The notes: generated by a model from the letters alone, not told the origin. A DNA stretch of 64,000 bases from Annona cherimola (GCA_030490835.1 CM059977.1:23541335-23605334), one strand, 5' to 3'. Positions 12,313 through 23,674 are shown, counted from the stretch's first letter. Program-made: numbers and translations.

Positions 12313-13078
12313 GGATTTTTCTCAAATATACGTTTCACTCTACTCTAAAAAAATACTCACTCTATTTCAAAAATCTCAAACATACCAACTACACTTGCAT
12401 CTACTCTCAAAAATACCCATTCCTTTAAAGTCCATTAGTTAAGTTAATGGATCTCCATTTACATGTTGGTTATATTTTCATAAATGTATAAAATACTCCT
12501 AGTATAAAATAATAAAAAGATGAAATGAAATGGAAAAGGAATGAAATTAGGGCTCTATGCTTCTAGAACTCTTGTACAATTAATATAATGGTGAATTACG
12601 ATATTTAGATCTTTCGGTTCAACCTTAAATTTGATGGGCGTATTGATAATTTCACATAAGTTAACAGTGTTTATTAACGGGTTACAATTGTATGCGCTCG
12701 GTGCATTGAGTACATACACCTATTTTTTTGAAAGATTTTTTTTATACAACTATTAATCTAAGTGTATTTAACATTATCAATTTAAAATTATTAAAATCTA
12801 CTGATTTTTAAAAATATGTAAAAATCTATAAAAATGGTAAAAAATGATACACATGTCAAATATATTTAGATTAACAGTTTTATAAAAAAAATTCAAAAAA
12901 ATTAAAAAAATTGATGAAGTATGCCTGAGTGCATAGGGCTGGGTTCCGTTTTTTAACATTTGCAATGGAATGACATGTTGAGGATTAGATGCAAACTAGT
13001 AGGTATATTTGGAATTTTTGAAACATAGCCGGTATTTTTAGGATTGGGGAAAAACACAGTGGATGTATTTCGAAAAAG
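12313..13078. mobile_element. TTTTTCTCAAATATAC-ended element with nested foldback
   Basis: Left end GGATTTTTCTCAAATATACG and right end GTATTTCGAAAAAGCC match the family at 46088 and 61360. The foldback at about 12686-12945 (TGTATGCGCTCGGTGCATTG... to ...GCCTGAGTGCATAGGG) interrupts it. Confidence 0.65.
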
Positions 13079-13089
13079 CCTAATTTTTT

Positions 13090-13400
13090 AATAGAAATTT
13101 ATTTAATATCATTATGTATTAATCCCATTTACATGTATAAAATCAACAAAATAAAGTGGTTTAATGCTTGCATTTTCACCATCTAAATCATTTAAAATAT
13201 CATTATTATATAAAGTATCACTAAATGTATTTTCAACAAATGTGACCTTGCACATATTCGATTTAGATAAAATTTGATTTTTTAGTTAAATAAATGATGT
13301 TATATACCATAAATTAAGTAGATTTTTCATCAAAAATCATGATAGTAAAAATTCAAGGAGTTAGACAAAATCACTTCTGTATAACATGGTTGCATAAAAG
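13090..13400. mobile_element. Mutator-like MITE family M1, partial
   Basis: Shares ATGTATAAAATCAACAAAAT, CATCTAAATCATTTAAAATA and TTTTTCATCAAAAATCATG with the family. 13400-13860 shows nothing further. Confidence 0.6.
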
Positions 13401-13859
13401 CAAGATTAGGTAAGTACAACAGTTTCCCGCAACAAATATTGATAAAGGACGTTGCATCGATGAAGCCAGTCTTTTATGTGATGTCATCCATTTTTACACA
13501 CTTAATACCCTTAATGACTGATGGGAAAGCTACTCCTTGATGACCTATTATGTGGATAACACAAACAACCAAATTTAAATTTCTTTACATGTAGGATTTA
13601 AGGCAGCTAACTAACATACTTTTGATACTTAAATTATTCATAGTTAAATCTAAATAATTGAATTAGATATTAATTTTGGTTACATATAAGGCAATAACTA
13701 GTTGCATTTGAACAAATGTCGATACCCTTAAATAGCTATGTATTTGTTAACCAAATATGCGTACATAGCTAAAATTGATATACATGCAGTCATATCCTTG
13801 GAGTTGCTAGCAGCTCCGACAAGAAGCCACTTTCTCTATTCCACACTATTTGTTGGCAT

Positions 13860-14049
13860 GTAGAGTTTGTGAGGAACATGGAGAAGATTGAGGAAGGATC
13901 CATGCATCATCAAGATCTGGACAACTGGTGTGTAAACTATATTCATGATAATCGGTTTGCTATTATTGCTTGAAAGAGTGCTTTAAACTTTGAGATTATT
14001 CCTTTTAAGTGGAAGAAGCCAAAGGAAGGTTGGATAAAGATGAATGCTG
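13860..14049 (+). pseudogene. RNase H-like (LINE/RVT_3-type) pseudogene, 5' part, split by the copia element
   Basis: Just before the copia element the plus strand reads K-W-K-K-P-K-E-G-W-I-K-M-N-A. This matches the start of the RNase H-like domain often left by plant LINEs (W-K-P-P-x-G-W-x-K-x-N-x-D). If the copia element and one TGCTG copy are removed, the next codons are D-T-G-L-Y-A-A, so the catalytic Asp follows. An in-frame stop upstream shows decay. Confidence 0.6.
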
Positions 14050-14508
14050 TGTTGGAAAACAACCATTGATTAAATTCATAATCAATGCAGGATCTGTCTC
14101 ATGCTAAAAATTATTAAGAAATTAAAACCATAAACGGAAGCGTACCTGAATCCATGGATGCTATTAATTTTCGGCTTTTAGGTCTTCCAAGTTAATGCAC
14201 CCAGGGTTTTAGCAGAGTGTAGCTCTTCTTCTCTACTGATGGGATGGAAGAAAAGAACCCTGACCAGATGCATAACCCGGGGACCACAACCTATTTTATA
14301 GGAAGCCTATCTTTCCCATTTCCAATTTAGCCCATCATAAAATTAGAAATTAGAAAATAGGCTATATGATTTCTACGCATAGGAGATCCATACTTTATTA
14401 AATGATTTAGGCCCATAAAATCTTATAAGATCACTTTTATAGTTTGGACCATTAATTTATGATAGCACATATATATAAATAATATATGTATGTCCAAAAA
14501 TTCCAACA
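14050..14508 (-). repeat. 3' LTR of the copia element
   Basis: 459 bp, same ends as the other LTR and about seven differences by eye. It directly follows the polypurine tract on the minus strand. Confidence 0.95.
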
Positions 14509-14519
14509 ATCTCCCACTT
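14509..14519 (-). other. Polypurine tract of the copia element
   Basis: The minus strand reads AAGTGGGAGAT immediately before the 3' LTR, the primer position for plus-strand DNA synthesis. Confidence 0.8.
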
Positions 14520-14937
14520 GGACTACATGTATTTTATAATTATATATATGACCTTATGAGCTCAAAACCTTATGCTATCATACCAAAATCATTTCCGAAC
14601 AATCTCGTCCATTAATTATGCCAACATAGAACCAAGGCGGCCTTTGTTACATTTATCGTAACTAGACCCATCCAAGATCACATATATCAAACATAATTAA
14701 ACGACATAGATCAAGCATGGATGCGTAGCATGGAAATTACATGTAATGTGATCTAACATGCCTATTTCCAACTGGTCCACCTTATTTGGTGAGATCAAAC
14801 CAATACCAAAAGTACTAAAAAATCAAAATACTGAATATTTTATTTCTGCAGAAAATATCCATAACTGTAATATACAAAAGTGTGTCTGCCAAATAAAAGC
14901 ACAAAAATACAAACTCCCACTAAACCAGAGTATTATC

Positions 14938-16004
14938 AAGTGATACAACACCCATGTGAGCAGTATGCTCATGAAAGACCTTGGGTTGCAATCCCTTAGT
15001 CAGCGAATCCGCAATCATAGAGTTTGTTCCTATGTGCTCTATAGACACTTGACCTTCCTGAATTCTTTCCTTTACAACTAGGAACTTGAGATCAATAAAT
15101 TTTGACTTCGTCGAGCTCCTGTTGTTGTTGGAATATAAGACTGCTGAGTTATTGTCACAATATAACTTGAGTGGTCTTTCAATTCCATTCAAAATTCGCA
15201 GCTCCGTGACAAAATTTCGCAGCCATATAGCCTGATTGGATGTCTCAAAACATGCTATAAATTCAGCTGCCATTGTGGAAGGAGCAACGAGTGTCTGCTT
15301 AGCACTTCTCCAAGAGATTGCTCCTCCAGCAAGCAGATAAATATAGCCCGAAGTGGATCTAAGACTGTCTTGGCATCCTGCATGGTCGGAGTCCGAATAT
15401 CCAATGATCTCTATATTATCCGACCTCCTGTATGTGAGCATGTAGTGTTTTGTTCTCTGTAGATATCTAAAAACTCTTTTGGCTGCTTTCCAGGGTGTGT
15501 TTGTTTGGTGCCAAAACTTGTCAATTAAAACTTTTCAACACAAAACTTTTCACTCTTCATAAATACTCTATTTTTTAATTATTTTTTCATATTTTTCTAT
15601 ACAAACTACCCTACTTTTCAATCATTTCTACACAACTACCCATACAACTAACCTATCTATTTTAACTTTATTCTCTTTACTCCTCATCATTACCCCTATT
15701 ATATCACATTATTTTCTATCAATTTGACAACTTCTACCTCTAAAACTTTTCATCAAAAGTTTTACCTCCAACCAAACACACCCCAGTGATCCATTTCTGG
15801 ATTACTTAAATATCTGCCCAACATGCCAACAATGAATGCTATATCTGGACGTGTGCAAACTTGGGCATACATCAAACTTCCCACTGCTGAAGCATAAGGA
15901 ACCTTTTGCATCTCCTTGGATTCAAAATCATTTTGAGGGCACTGTTGGAGACTGAATTTGTCTCCCTTGGCAACAGGGGTATCTCCTGGTTTACAATCCT
16001 GCAT
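14938..16004 (-). pseudogene. pol: copia connection region and RNase H, split by a MITE
   Basis: The piece 15786-16004 carries the Y-A-S-A-V-G-S-L-M-Y-A block. The MITE at 15493-15782 then interrupts it, and the frame picks up in codons A-A-K-R-V-F-R-Y-L. The 173-codon part (14920-15441) is RNase H, with D-S-D-H-A-G, the S-T-S-G-Y block, S-T-M-A-A-E-F and the C-D-N-N-S-A catalytic surroundings. Its own stop codon lies near 14920. Confidence 0.85.
15493..15782. mobile_element. Tourist-type MITE inside the copia reverse transcriptase/RNase H region
   Basis: About 290 bp with ends GGGTGTGTTTG and CCAAACACACC. It is flanked by CCA (or CCAG) on both sides. Removing it with one flank restores the copia codons Asp-His-Trp-Lys, so both boundaries and the duplication are clear. 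Same family as the elements at 43138, 53140 and 60715, which have TTA/TAA duplications typical of PIF/Harbinger. Confidence 0.88.
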
Positions 16005-16009
16005 GCAAA

Positions 16010-16740
16010 ATCTTTCTAGTACTATTTCAATATAGGTCTTTTGTGATAATCCAAGAATACCTCGAGAGCGATCCCGATGTATCTGGATTCCTAATACAAA
16101 AGTTGTCTCACCAAGTCTTTCATTTCAAATTTTGTTGATAGAAATCTCTTAGTTTCATGCAATAAACCTATATAATTGCTGGCAAGCAATATGTCATCGA
16201 CATATAATACTAGAAAAATATGCTTACTCCCACAGAACTTATGGTATACACAATCATCAACCATATTCATCTCGAAACCGAATGAGATGACAACTTGATG
16301 AAATTTGTAATACCATTGACGGGAAGCCTGCTTGAGCCCATAGATGGATTTCTTTAATTTACAAACCATTTATTTTGCATCTCCAGACACAAAATTTTCT
16401 GGTTGTACCATATAGATGGTTTCATCAATGTCACCATTGAGAAACGCGGTCTTCACATCCATCTGATGTAGCTCAAGATCAAAATGTGCCACTAAAGCCA
16501 TTATTACTCTAAAAGAGTCTTTCGATGAAACTGGAGAGAAGGTCTCTTTATAATTAATGCCTTCCTTTTGAGTAAATCCCTTTGCGACAAGACGAGCCTT
16601 ATAGCTTTCCACATTACCCTTTGAATCCCTTTTGGTTTTAAATATCCATTTATAACCAATGAGTTTTGCACCTTCGGGCAATGGGACAAGTTCCCAAACG
16701 TCATTGTCTTTCATGGACTTAATCTCTTCATCCATGGCAT
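16010..16740 (-). pseudogene. pol: copia reverse transcriptase (RVT_2), stop and frameshift
   Basis: The part at 16370-16735 carries the W-E-L-V-P-L-P and Y-K-A-R-L-V-A-K-G-F-T-Q blocks and the first catalytic region (MDVKTAFLNGD). A TAA at 16370-16372 interrupts it. The part at 16091-16369 continues with the KSIYGLKQASRQW block and the catalytic YVDD motif. Near 16110 the frame changes by what looks like a one-base deletion, after which family-like residues continue in another frame. Confidence 0.88.
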
Positions 16741-17039
16741 TAATCCACTATTGACGATTTTTACTTTGCATTACTTGACGGAAGTTGATAGGATCATTTT
16801 CCATCGTCGTAATGTCATCCTGATGTTCTTGGAGAAAGATAATATAATCATTAGAGATTGCATTTCTCCTTTCTCTAGTGGATTTCCTTAATGACATTAG
16901 TTCTTCAGGTTGTTGAGCTTGATCAGTAAGAATATCCTGTTGACCTTGATCAGGGAGGTTGTCAACAATGTCTTGTGGTTCCGGTATTGTTGTTTGAATT
17001 GAGTCAGGAACAACAATCGAAGGAAAAGTTACCATTTCC

Positions 17040-18460
17040 TCTTCAAAGACATAGTCTCTAACCTTATCTTCTCCCCCAAGCTCAATATCCTCGAAGAACT
17101 GGGCATTTCCCGTTTCAAAAAAGGATCTGAATGTGGGATCAAAAAATTTATACCCCCGGGACCGTTCAGAATATCCAACAAAATAGCTGCTAATAGTTCT
17201 TGAGTCTAGTTTCTTTTCATTTGGCCTATAAGGCCTTACCTCAGCTGGACAACCTCAAATGCGTAAATGCTTTATGACAGACTTTTTGCTCGTCCATAAT
17301 TCATAAGGGGTTTTAGCGGCTGCCTTAGTTGGTACTCTGTTAAGGATATAAGTTGCAGTCTTTAATGCCTCTCCCCAGAGTGAGTCTGGTAAAGTAGTAC
17401 GACTAATCATACTCCTTACCATGTCCTTTAAAGTTCTGTTTCGTCTTTCAGCTACACCATTCATCGTAGGACTACCTGACATGGTGTACTGTGGGACGAT
17501 ACCGCACTCTTCTAGGAATTTGGCAAAAGGCCCTGGACGTTGTTCACTTGATCCGTCATATCTACAGTAGTATTCGCCACCATGATCAGATCTAACGGCC
17601 TTAATTCTTTTGCCAAGTTGATTTTCAACTTCGGCCTTAAAAATTTTAAACACGTCTAGTGATTGAGACTTCTCATGGATGAGATATAGGTAGCCATAGC
17701 GAGAAAAATCGTCTATGAACGTAATAAAATACTGTTGACCATTCCAAGAAGCCGTAGAGAATGGCCCACAAATATCCGTATGTATTAGTTCTAAGACATC
17801 CAAAGACCTGTTGGCACCGAATCTCCTTATGTTTGTCTGTTTTCCCTTAACACAATTAACACAGACTTGAAAATCTGATAAATCAAGAGGACTGAGAATT
17901 CCATCTGACACAAGTCTTTCAATTCTTTGTTTAGAAATATGTCCTAAACGTTTGTGCCAGAGCGAAGCAGAATTCTCATCAGTTAATTTTCGTTTTGTAC
18001 CATGTGAATTCACATGCAAGGATTCCATAAACGAGACAACTGTATCAAGCAAATAAAGGTTATCACAACTGGATAAAGAACCGGTACCCACAATATTTGA
18101 ATTTAAAGAAAGATGAAACTGACTATTTCCAAATGAACAAGAATAACCAAATTTGTCCAAAACAAAAATAGAAACCAAATTCCGTCTGAAAGACGGTACA
18201 ATATATGTTTCTTTTAAATCCAAATAATAACCAGTCTTTAATAATAATCGAAATGTGCCTATTGCCTCAACTTCAACTGATTTGCCATCGCCTACGTAGA
18301 TGAATCTTTCAGCATCATTTGGCTTTCGGCAGCTCAGGCAACCCTGCATAGACATACTTATGTGAGTAGTAGCACCAGAATCTATCCACCAAGTATGTCC
18401 AGGTACAGAAGCTAAATTAACCTCAGAACAAACCAAAATGAGAAGCATACCCTTCTTTAC
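17040..18460 (-). pseudogene. pol: copia protease and integrase, broken by one stop
   Basis: A 397-codon open stretch (17255-18448) starts with the aspartic protease motif [12 protein letters not shown]. The GAG-pre-integrase H/C zinc region and the integrase core follow; D-I-C-G-P, S-D-H-G-G-E-Y and the later E of N-G-V-A-E-R-R-N are all in place. A TGA at 17255-17257 ends it where family members continue with Trp-Gly-Cys; the same frame resumes beyond. A 95-codon stretch (16748-17035) is the variable integrase/reverse-transcriptase linker. Confidence 0.88.
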
Positions 18461-18489
18461 ACGCCAAGCGTGATATTTGGTACAATCCT

Positions 18490-19265
18490 TCTTTTGGTGT
18501 CCAGGAGTGTGACAGAAGTAACAGCCTGATTCCTTAGTTGATTTCTTTTACTGTTTCTTATTTGCCACTCCTACCGCAGCTTCCTTATCCTTTTTCATTT
18601 TCTTGGTCTTTTCCTTAAAAGTACTTGCCAAGTGTGCACTTTCAGGCTTATATCGCTTTATTCTTTCTTCTTCTTCCACACAATGTGAAATGAGCTCATT
18701 AAGAGTCCATTTCTCTTTCTGGCAGTTATAGCTGATCTTAAACTGACTGAATTGTGGAGGAAGAGATATCAAAACTAAATGCACCAGCACATCATCAGAC
18801 AGCTGTAACCCAATTGTCTTTAGTTTCAAAGCAAGATTAGACATCTCAAGGATGTACTCCCTTATGTTTCCTTTGCCCTTATATTTCATTGAAACCAAGT
18901 TTGACAAAGTCGTACTTGTTTCAGCCTTATCGCTTTTTTCAAAGCGCTTTTCAATTTCCTCAAGGAAATTCTTTGCAGTGATATCCTGGTCAGATACACC
19001 ACCCCTGAAAGCATCTGGAATTGATTTGCGTATGATCATAAGACACATGCGATTTGAACAATCCTACCTCTCAAAGTCCCGTTTTTCCTCAATGGAACTT
19101 GCAACCGTAAGAGAGGCGGGTTGTTTAACCCTTAACGCAAGGTCGAGATCTATACAACCAAGAACGATCATCACATTCTCTTTCCATTGCTTGAAATTGG
19201 TTCCGTTCAGCATAGGAATTGAATTTATGTTGGCAGTTATGGTAGAAGCAGATGTGTTAACTGAA
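18490..19265 (-). pseudogene. gag: copia gag: UBN2-type capsid region and CCHC zinc knuckle, broken by stops
   Basis: The minus strand reads the LNGTNFKQWKENV start typical of copia gag, then a UBN2-like helical region, a Lys-rich linker and a CX2CX4HX4C zinc knuckle ([14 protein letters not shown]) near 18500-18530. An in-frame TAG at 19064-19066 replaces what is normally Trp in this motif, and a TAA lies at about 18548, just before the zinc knuckle. No good ATG was found at the 5' end. Role in an active element: packaging RNA in the particle. This copy cannot make full-length protein. Confidence 0.85.
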
Positions 19266-20079
19266 AATAAAACAAAACAACATATTCACATGAGATATAT
19301 ACATAAAACCTTAGTTAAAATTCAAATAATGGCAAGACCCATCACAAGATACCTAGCACAACATTAATATCTAGTCTTTGGACAGAAATATTAACTTGTA
19401 AATGGTACTCTTGTTGTAGTAATCAAATATTGATAATAAAATCCTGTCAAATAATAAGCTTTTCTTTGGACCGACTTATTATTCACATGGAAAACCAAAT
19501 AATTATCACATATTTATTACCACATGTGTGAATATAATTCGGCCAAAAATTAACCTTCCTTTGGGCCGATTAAAATTCGCATGAATTACATCACACAATC
19601 ATCTTAATATTTCAAAAATAAATTAATCTACACAAGAGAGGCTACTTTGGCAGCATGTTGTTTCAATTTATTTATTTTAAAATATCAGACATTCATAAAG
19701 AATATTTATACCATTATTTGAAATTTAAATTCCAAAAAATCCAAAAACTGAATATTGCATAACAATTGTTAATTTAAAATCTTAATAGAAAGCAATGAAT
19801 TATGAATACATGAAAAATTAGAAATAAATTGCTTTCTAAATATTCATAAACTAACCCCAAGAATTAATTGCACATATAATTCAAAAATTGCATGCATATA
19901 TGTTAATTTCACAAAAATTAATTTTTCTGGACCTATTTAGGTTAATTCGACCCTTCCATTCAATCCAGAATGTCCAAAAACATATAAAACTACTATTGGA
20001 TCGTCCAAATCGGATAAAGGGATCAAAAGATATGTGAAATTTAATTTGGACGGTTATTAGGCTGCCATGTGTCCTTTAC

Positions 20080-20870
20080 TGGTGGGCCGTACTGTGGGTG
20101 GGCTGAAAACGGGCCTAACTGAATGGGCTGGGCTTGTAGTTTCTGGGCTGGTACTGCTTGGGCTTGAAAACAAGCCCGTCCAGACATAAGTGGGCTAAGC
20201 TTGAGTGGGCCTAGCTTACTGGGCTGCTTCCACATGGGCTTGTTTCACAGGCCCGCCCAGGTAGAAAAGGATTCACTTATGGGCCTGCTGGACTGGGCTT
20301 TAAATATGACCCAAACCGGAAATGTGCTAGGGATGGTTTGCAAATATCTGGCAAGGGATTGGTTTGCAAATTTCTGGAAGGGGTTTTCTGTAATTTATCT
20401 GGCCAGGGGGTTTTCTGTAAAAGTTCATCTCTTCCCCAGGGATAAACCCTAACTGCCCAAGCTGCCCTAGCCGCCAGCCGCCACCCTCTTGGAAGATTGC
20501 CGCCGCCAAGCCATTGCTGTCGACGCCTCTGCCGGAAGCTGCTGCCGTTGCTGATCGCCGCTCGCCGCCAGCCGGATCACCACTCGCCGCTCAGCCTGCG
20601 CTGTCTTCTCCGGCAGCAGCAACCAGAAGTCGTGCCGCCGCTTGTCGTCAGCAGCTGTGCTGCCTCCTGAAACGCACGCTTCTTCGGCGACGATAGCAGC
20701 CACTCAACCCAGCAGCGGCGACCCCCACCAGCAGCGACTTCTCCGGTCGTCCGGCCAGCAACCGCGGCAACCAACAGCAAAACCCAAATGCGGCGGCGAC
20801 AAAACAGGTAGCGATCCGTAAAATATTCCCGGCGACGGCAAAGGCCAGAAAATCCAGGCAAAGGCAAACA
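20080..20870 (+). promoter_or_regulatory. Promoter-like, GC-rich module in the copia leader, antisense to gag
   Basis: On the plus strand, about ten TGGGCC/TGGGCT motifs lie in 20080-20310, followed by a TATA-like TTTAAATATG (about 20300) and a telo-box AAACCCTAAC (20444-20453). A GC-rich, GCCGCC-rich tract (20460-20870) resembles a plant 5' leader or the start of a coding exon. TGGGCY plus telo-box is the usual layout of promoters of ribosomal-protein and housekeeping genes. The short open frames here are not recognisable. It may be a captured host promoter or an ordinary family leader. Confidence 0.4.
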
Positions 20871-21070
20871 GGTTTTTATTTTATTTTATTTTATTTTTAT
20901 TATTATAAAATTCATCCGAATCCTAGAAGAACAGTGGCAGCCGCAATTAGGTTTTCGATTTTCTATTCTGTATGATTAATAAATCCGTAACATGAATCCA
21001 ACAGCATACATGAATTCATAAATCTGAAATTTTTCATAAATCTTTCTTAATAATATAACATGAAGATTTG

Positions 21071-21082
21071 ACTCTGATACCA
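21071..21082 (-). other. Primer-binding site, initiator tRNA-Met type
   Basis: The minus strand reads TGGTATCAGAGT two bases inside the 5' LTR. This is the usual plant copia site complementary to the 3' end of initiator tRNA-Met. Confidence 0.9.
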
Positions 21083-21084
21083 CT

Positions 21085-21543
21085 TGTTGGAAAACAACCA
21101 TTGATTAAATCCATAATCAATGCAGGATCTGTCTCATGCTAAAAATTATTAAGAAATTAAAACCATAAACGGAAGCGTACCTGAATCCATGGATGCTATT
21201 AATTTTCGGCTTTTAGGTCTTCCAAGTTAATGCACCCAGGGTTTTAGGAGAGTGTATCTCTTCTTCTCTACTGATGGGATGGCAGAAAAGAACCCTGACC
21301 AGATGCATAACCCGGGGACCACAACCTATTTTATAGGAAGCCTATCTTTCCTATTTCCAATTTAGCCCATCATAAAATTAGAAATTAGAAAATAGGCTAT
21401 ATAGTTTCTACGCATAGGAGATCCATACTTTATTAAATGATTTAGGCCCATAAAATCTTATAAGATCACTTTTATAGTTTGGACCATTAATTTATGATAG
21501 CACATATATATAAATAATATATGTATGTCCAAAAATTCCAACA
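21085..21543 (-). repeat. 5' LTR of the copia element (sense is minus strand)
   Basis: 459 bp, ends TGTTGGAA / TTCCAACA. Near its promoter-proximal end the sense strand carries TATTTATATATA, a possible TATA box. It is nearly identical to the copy at 14050. Confidence 0.95.
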
Positions 21544-22230
21544 TGCTGATACTGGTTTGTATGCAGCAACAATCGATTTTGGGGCTGTGTTCGAGATAGA
21601 ACTGTCTCATCACTGGGAGCTAGGTGCCGGAGAAAGGGAGAAGAGGCAAATCCAATGAAGATGGACTTAAAAAGCTGTTTTGTTAGGGAATGAGGTGGCT
21701 GACTAAAATTAGGAATAATAAATACGGAGATTGGAAGTGGTCCTTTCGCAGTCATTTCGTGGCTAAGAGGAGCAGAGAAAAAATCAGATCTGGACTATTA
21801 GGCAGAAGAGACTATGGTTTTGAAAGAATCTTGTGGAAGCATCGGCTTCCTTCACGTCATATGAGAACTGACAAACAGTGTGCACATGTGTTAGCTAAGT
21901 GAGCAGCGATTTTTAGGTGGAAATGTTTCAACATGGTGGGGAGAAGCCCCAGTTTGCCTAAATGAAATGTTGTGTATTGAGATTTAATTCTTATCTGGAT
22001 AGTATGGGGGTGGCACCCACGGCATTCATCCTTTTTTTTTTTTGTGCGTAGGTGAATGCAGTTGGGGTGCCAGAGAATATAAGATGTACTCTATCAAAGA
22101 AAAAGCTTTGTATGCAGCTACAAAATTAGCTGATATTAATGAAACTAGCATCGAATCATTTTCCATTTCTAGTACTCTAATCGTAGGATGGAGTTGTATG
22201 GATTTCAAGCCCTCCATTTGATTTGTGATA
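21544..22230 (+). pseudogene. RNase H-like pseudogene, 3' part
   Basis: Continues D-T-G-L-Y-A-A-T-I-D-F-G-A-V-F-E from the split site. Further pieces resembling the rest of the domain are C-A-H-V-L-A-K-stop-A-A near 21880-21910 (compare N-R-V-A-D-A-L-A-K-x-A in the family) and K-E-K-A-L-Y-A-A-T-K-L-A near 22100. The reading frame is broken several times. Identification is by motif only. Confidence 0.45.
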
Positions 22231-23535
22231 CGATAATGTTTGTTGAAGAGTTTTTCCTCTTCTTCCTTTTGCTTCTAGAAATACAGGGTGGAAAAGCAAG
22301 AACATGATCCATACATGATCGCCGAAGAACATAGTCCACAATAAAAGGAAGAAATAACGAAAAGACACAAAATACCATCGCAAACGCGTGCCCTGATGTA
22401 AAGTGGGTTTCAACTTCCAATCATGGACCTATTTTACATGGAGCTCGGGCAATTGCCATCCTCAATTTTTGAAAAATATTTTTTAAAACTTTGCTTGTAC
22501 TCACGACATTTGCATATAATTCTATTCACAATATTTCGAAAATTATTCTTGCACTCATGATGTTTTACTTTGAATTTCTATTATTTATATTTGTGTAGTT
22601 AAAACGGTTGTTAACTATTATATCGAAAAGATGATTTTAACTCTTTAAAAATCTTTCTAACTAAAATAATTTAGCCTTAGTATGACATTTGAATCATTTA
22701 ATATTACAAATTAATGATTTATCAACATTGATTGAATAGTATTAAGGTTGAATTGTTTTACTTAAGAAATTTTAGAATACTTACAAGTTATTTTGACCAC
22801 ACAAGTACAATAAAAAATTTAGGATGAATTGTTATGGGTTGAAGAGTAATTTTTGAAACATTATAATATATTATAAATTAAACATAAACAGTGTGGGTAT
22901 AAAAATATATTTTGAAAATTTGCGTGGTTCGATCTTTTAAAACGATAAGTGTCCCCCTGCCGCCTTGAATTTGTTGTTTAGCCATTTCAGCCTTCAAGCT
23001 GGCTCAGGCAACTGCCTGCCTTGCAGTTTTGAAAGAGGCAACCGACAAAACAGAAACTACAGCGCTACGCATTCAGCCACTTTGATTCATTTCTTCGTGA
23101 TTTTCTGGGAGTGCCTTCTTCTGGAGATCGTGATTGAATGAACGGTTCAGATAATCGATTCCTGATGCATGGAGTTCCAATATAATTACGTAAAATACAA
23201 GCCACCCAACTCCACTCTCAGTTCCCTTATCCTAAGTGCGTGCAACTAGAAGACCCTGTGCCCAGATTTTCTACTCGGCCAGCGACATGCCGCGATATGC
23301 TGCCGTAATTCCTTATCGATGGCCCCAGCTGCTGCTGCTAAAACATTTTCAAAACTAAAGTACAACACTTAGCCTGTGTGGTGGACGATTAATAAGATTA
23401 CCTGACCACATGTGACTGACAATGAAATTACCGGATATTTAGTGGCCAAGGACGGCCCAAAATTCGCGACCACCGGTTTAGATGATCAGGGCCCACTTCA
23501 AGCAGTCTCCGTTCCGTAACTTTGTATGCCCGGAA
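22231..23535. other. Intergenic stretch upstream of Rubisco activase
   Basis: AT-rich to about 22930, then more mixed DNA that may hold distal promoter elements of the activase gene. No other gene or repeat end recognised. Confidence 0.4.
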
Positions 23536-23674
23536 CTTATCCCCAGATGACGGAGGGCAGTGGGGGTGCCACGTGTCATAGCCAATCGGGAGTGTGTGGC
23601 CGTTAGGCGTTCGTAAGGCAGGCCACAGGTTAAGAGTTCCGAGCTCGTCATGCACGCGTTTCGTCGCCTATAAG
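23536..23674 (+). promoter_or_regulatory. Rubisco activase promoter: I-box, G-box, CCAAT and TATA-like box
   Basis: Upstream of the activase ATG there is a reverse I-box (CTTATCC, 23536-23542), a G-box (CCACGTGTC, core CACGTG at 23570-23575), a CCAAT near 23581, and a TATA-like TATAAG at 23669-23674. The TATA box lies about 100 bp before the start codon. The I-box plus G-box pairing within about 30 bp is the arrangement known from light-regulated rbcS-type promoters. Light control is therefore inferred from family knowledge, not shown here. A second GATAAG-like motif (AATAAGATTA) lies near 23391. Confidence 0.7.

Larger units (their letters stand above)
14050..21543 (-). mobile_element. Ty1/copia LTR retrotransposon, complete but coding-dead, read on the minus strand
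   Basis: Two 459-bp LTRs (14050-14508 and 21085-21543) start TGTTGGAA and end TTCCAACA. The element is flanked by a perfect 5-bp duplication TGCTG (14045-14049 and 21544-21548). Minus-strand order is LTR, primer site, very long leader (about 1.8 kb), gag, protease, integrase, reverse transcriptase, RNase H, polypurine tract, LTR. Integrase before reverse transcriptase identifies copia. The LTRs differ at only about seven positions by eye, so insertion was recent. Yet the coding region has several stops, a frameshift and a nested MITE. It must have been moved by enzymes from another copy, or broken soon after insertion. Confidence 0.97.

Noticed and set aside
18852..19367. 171-codon open frame on the plus strand
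   Set aside because: It is antisense to the copia gag region, which carries recognisable gag motifs on the minus strand; no domain on the plus strand.
14050..21543. Gypsy-type or caulimovirus-like element
   Set aside because: Integrase precedes reverse transcriptase and the motifs are copia type; no movement-protein, coat-protein or envelope region is present.
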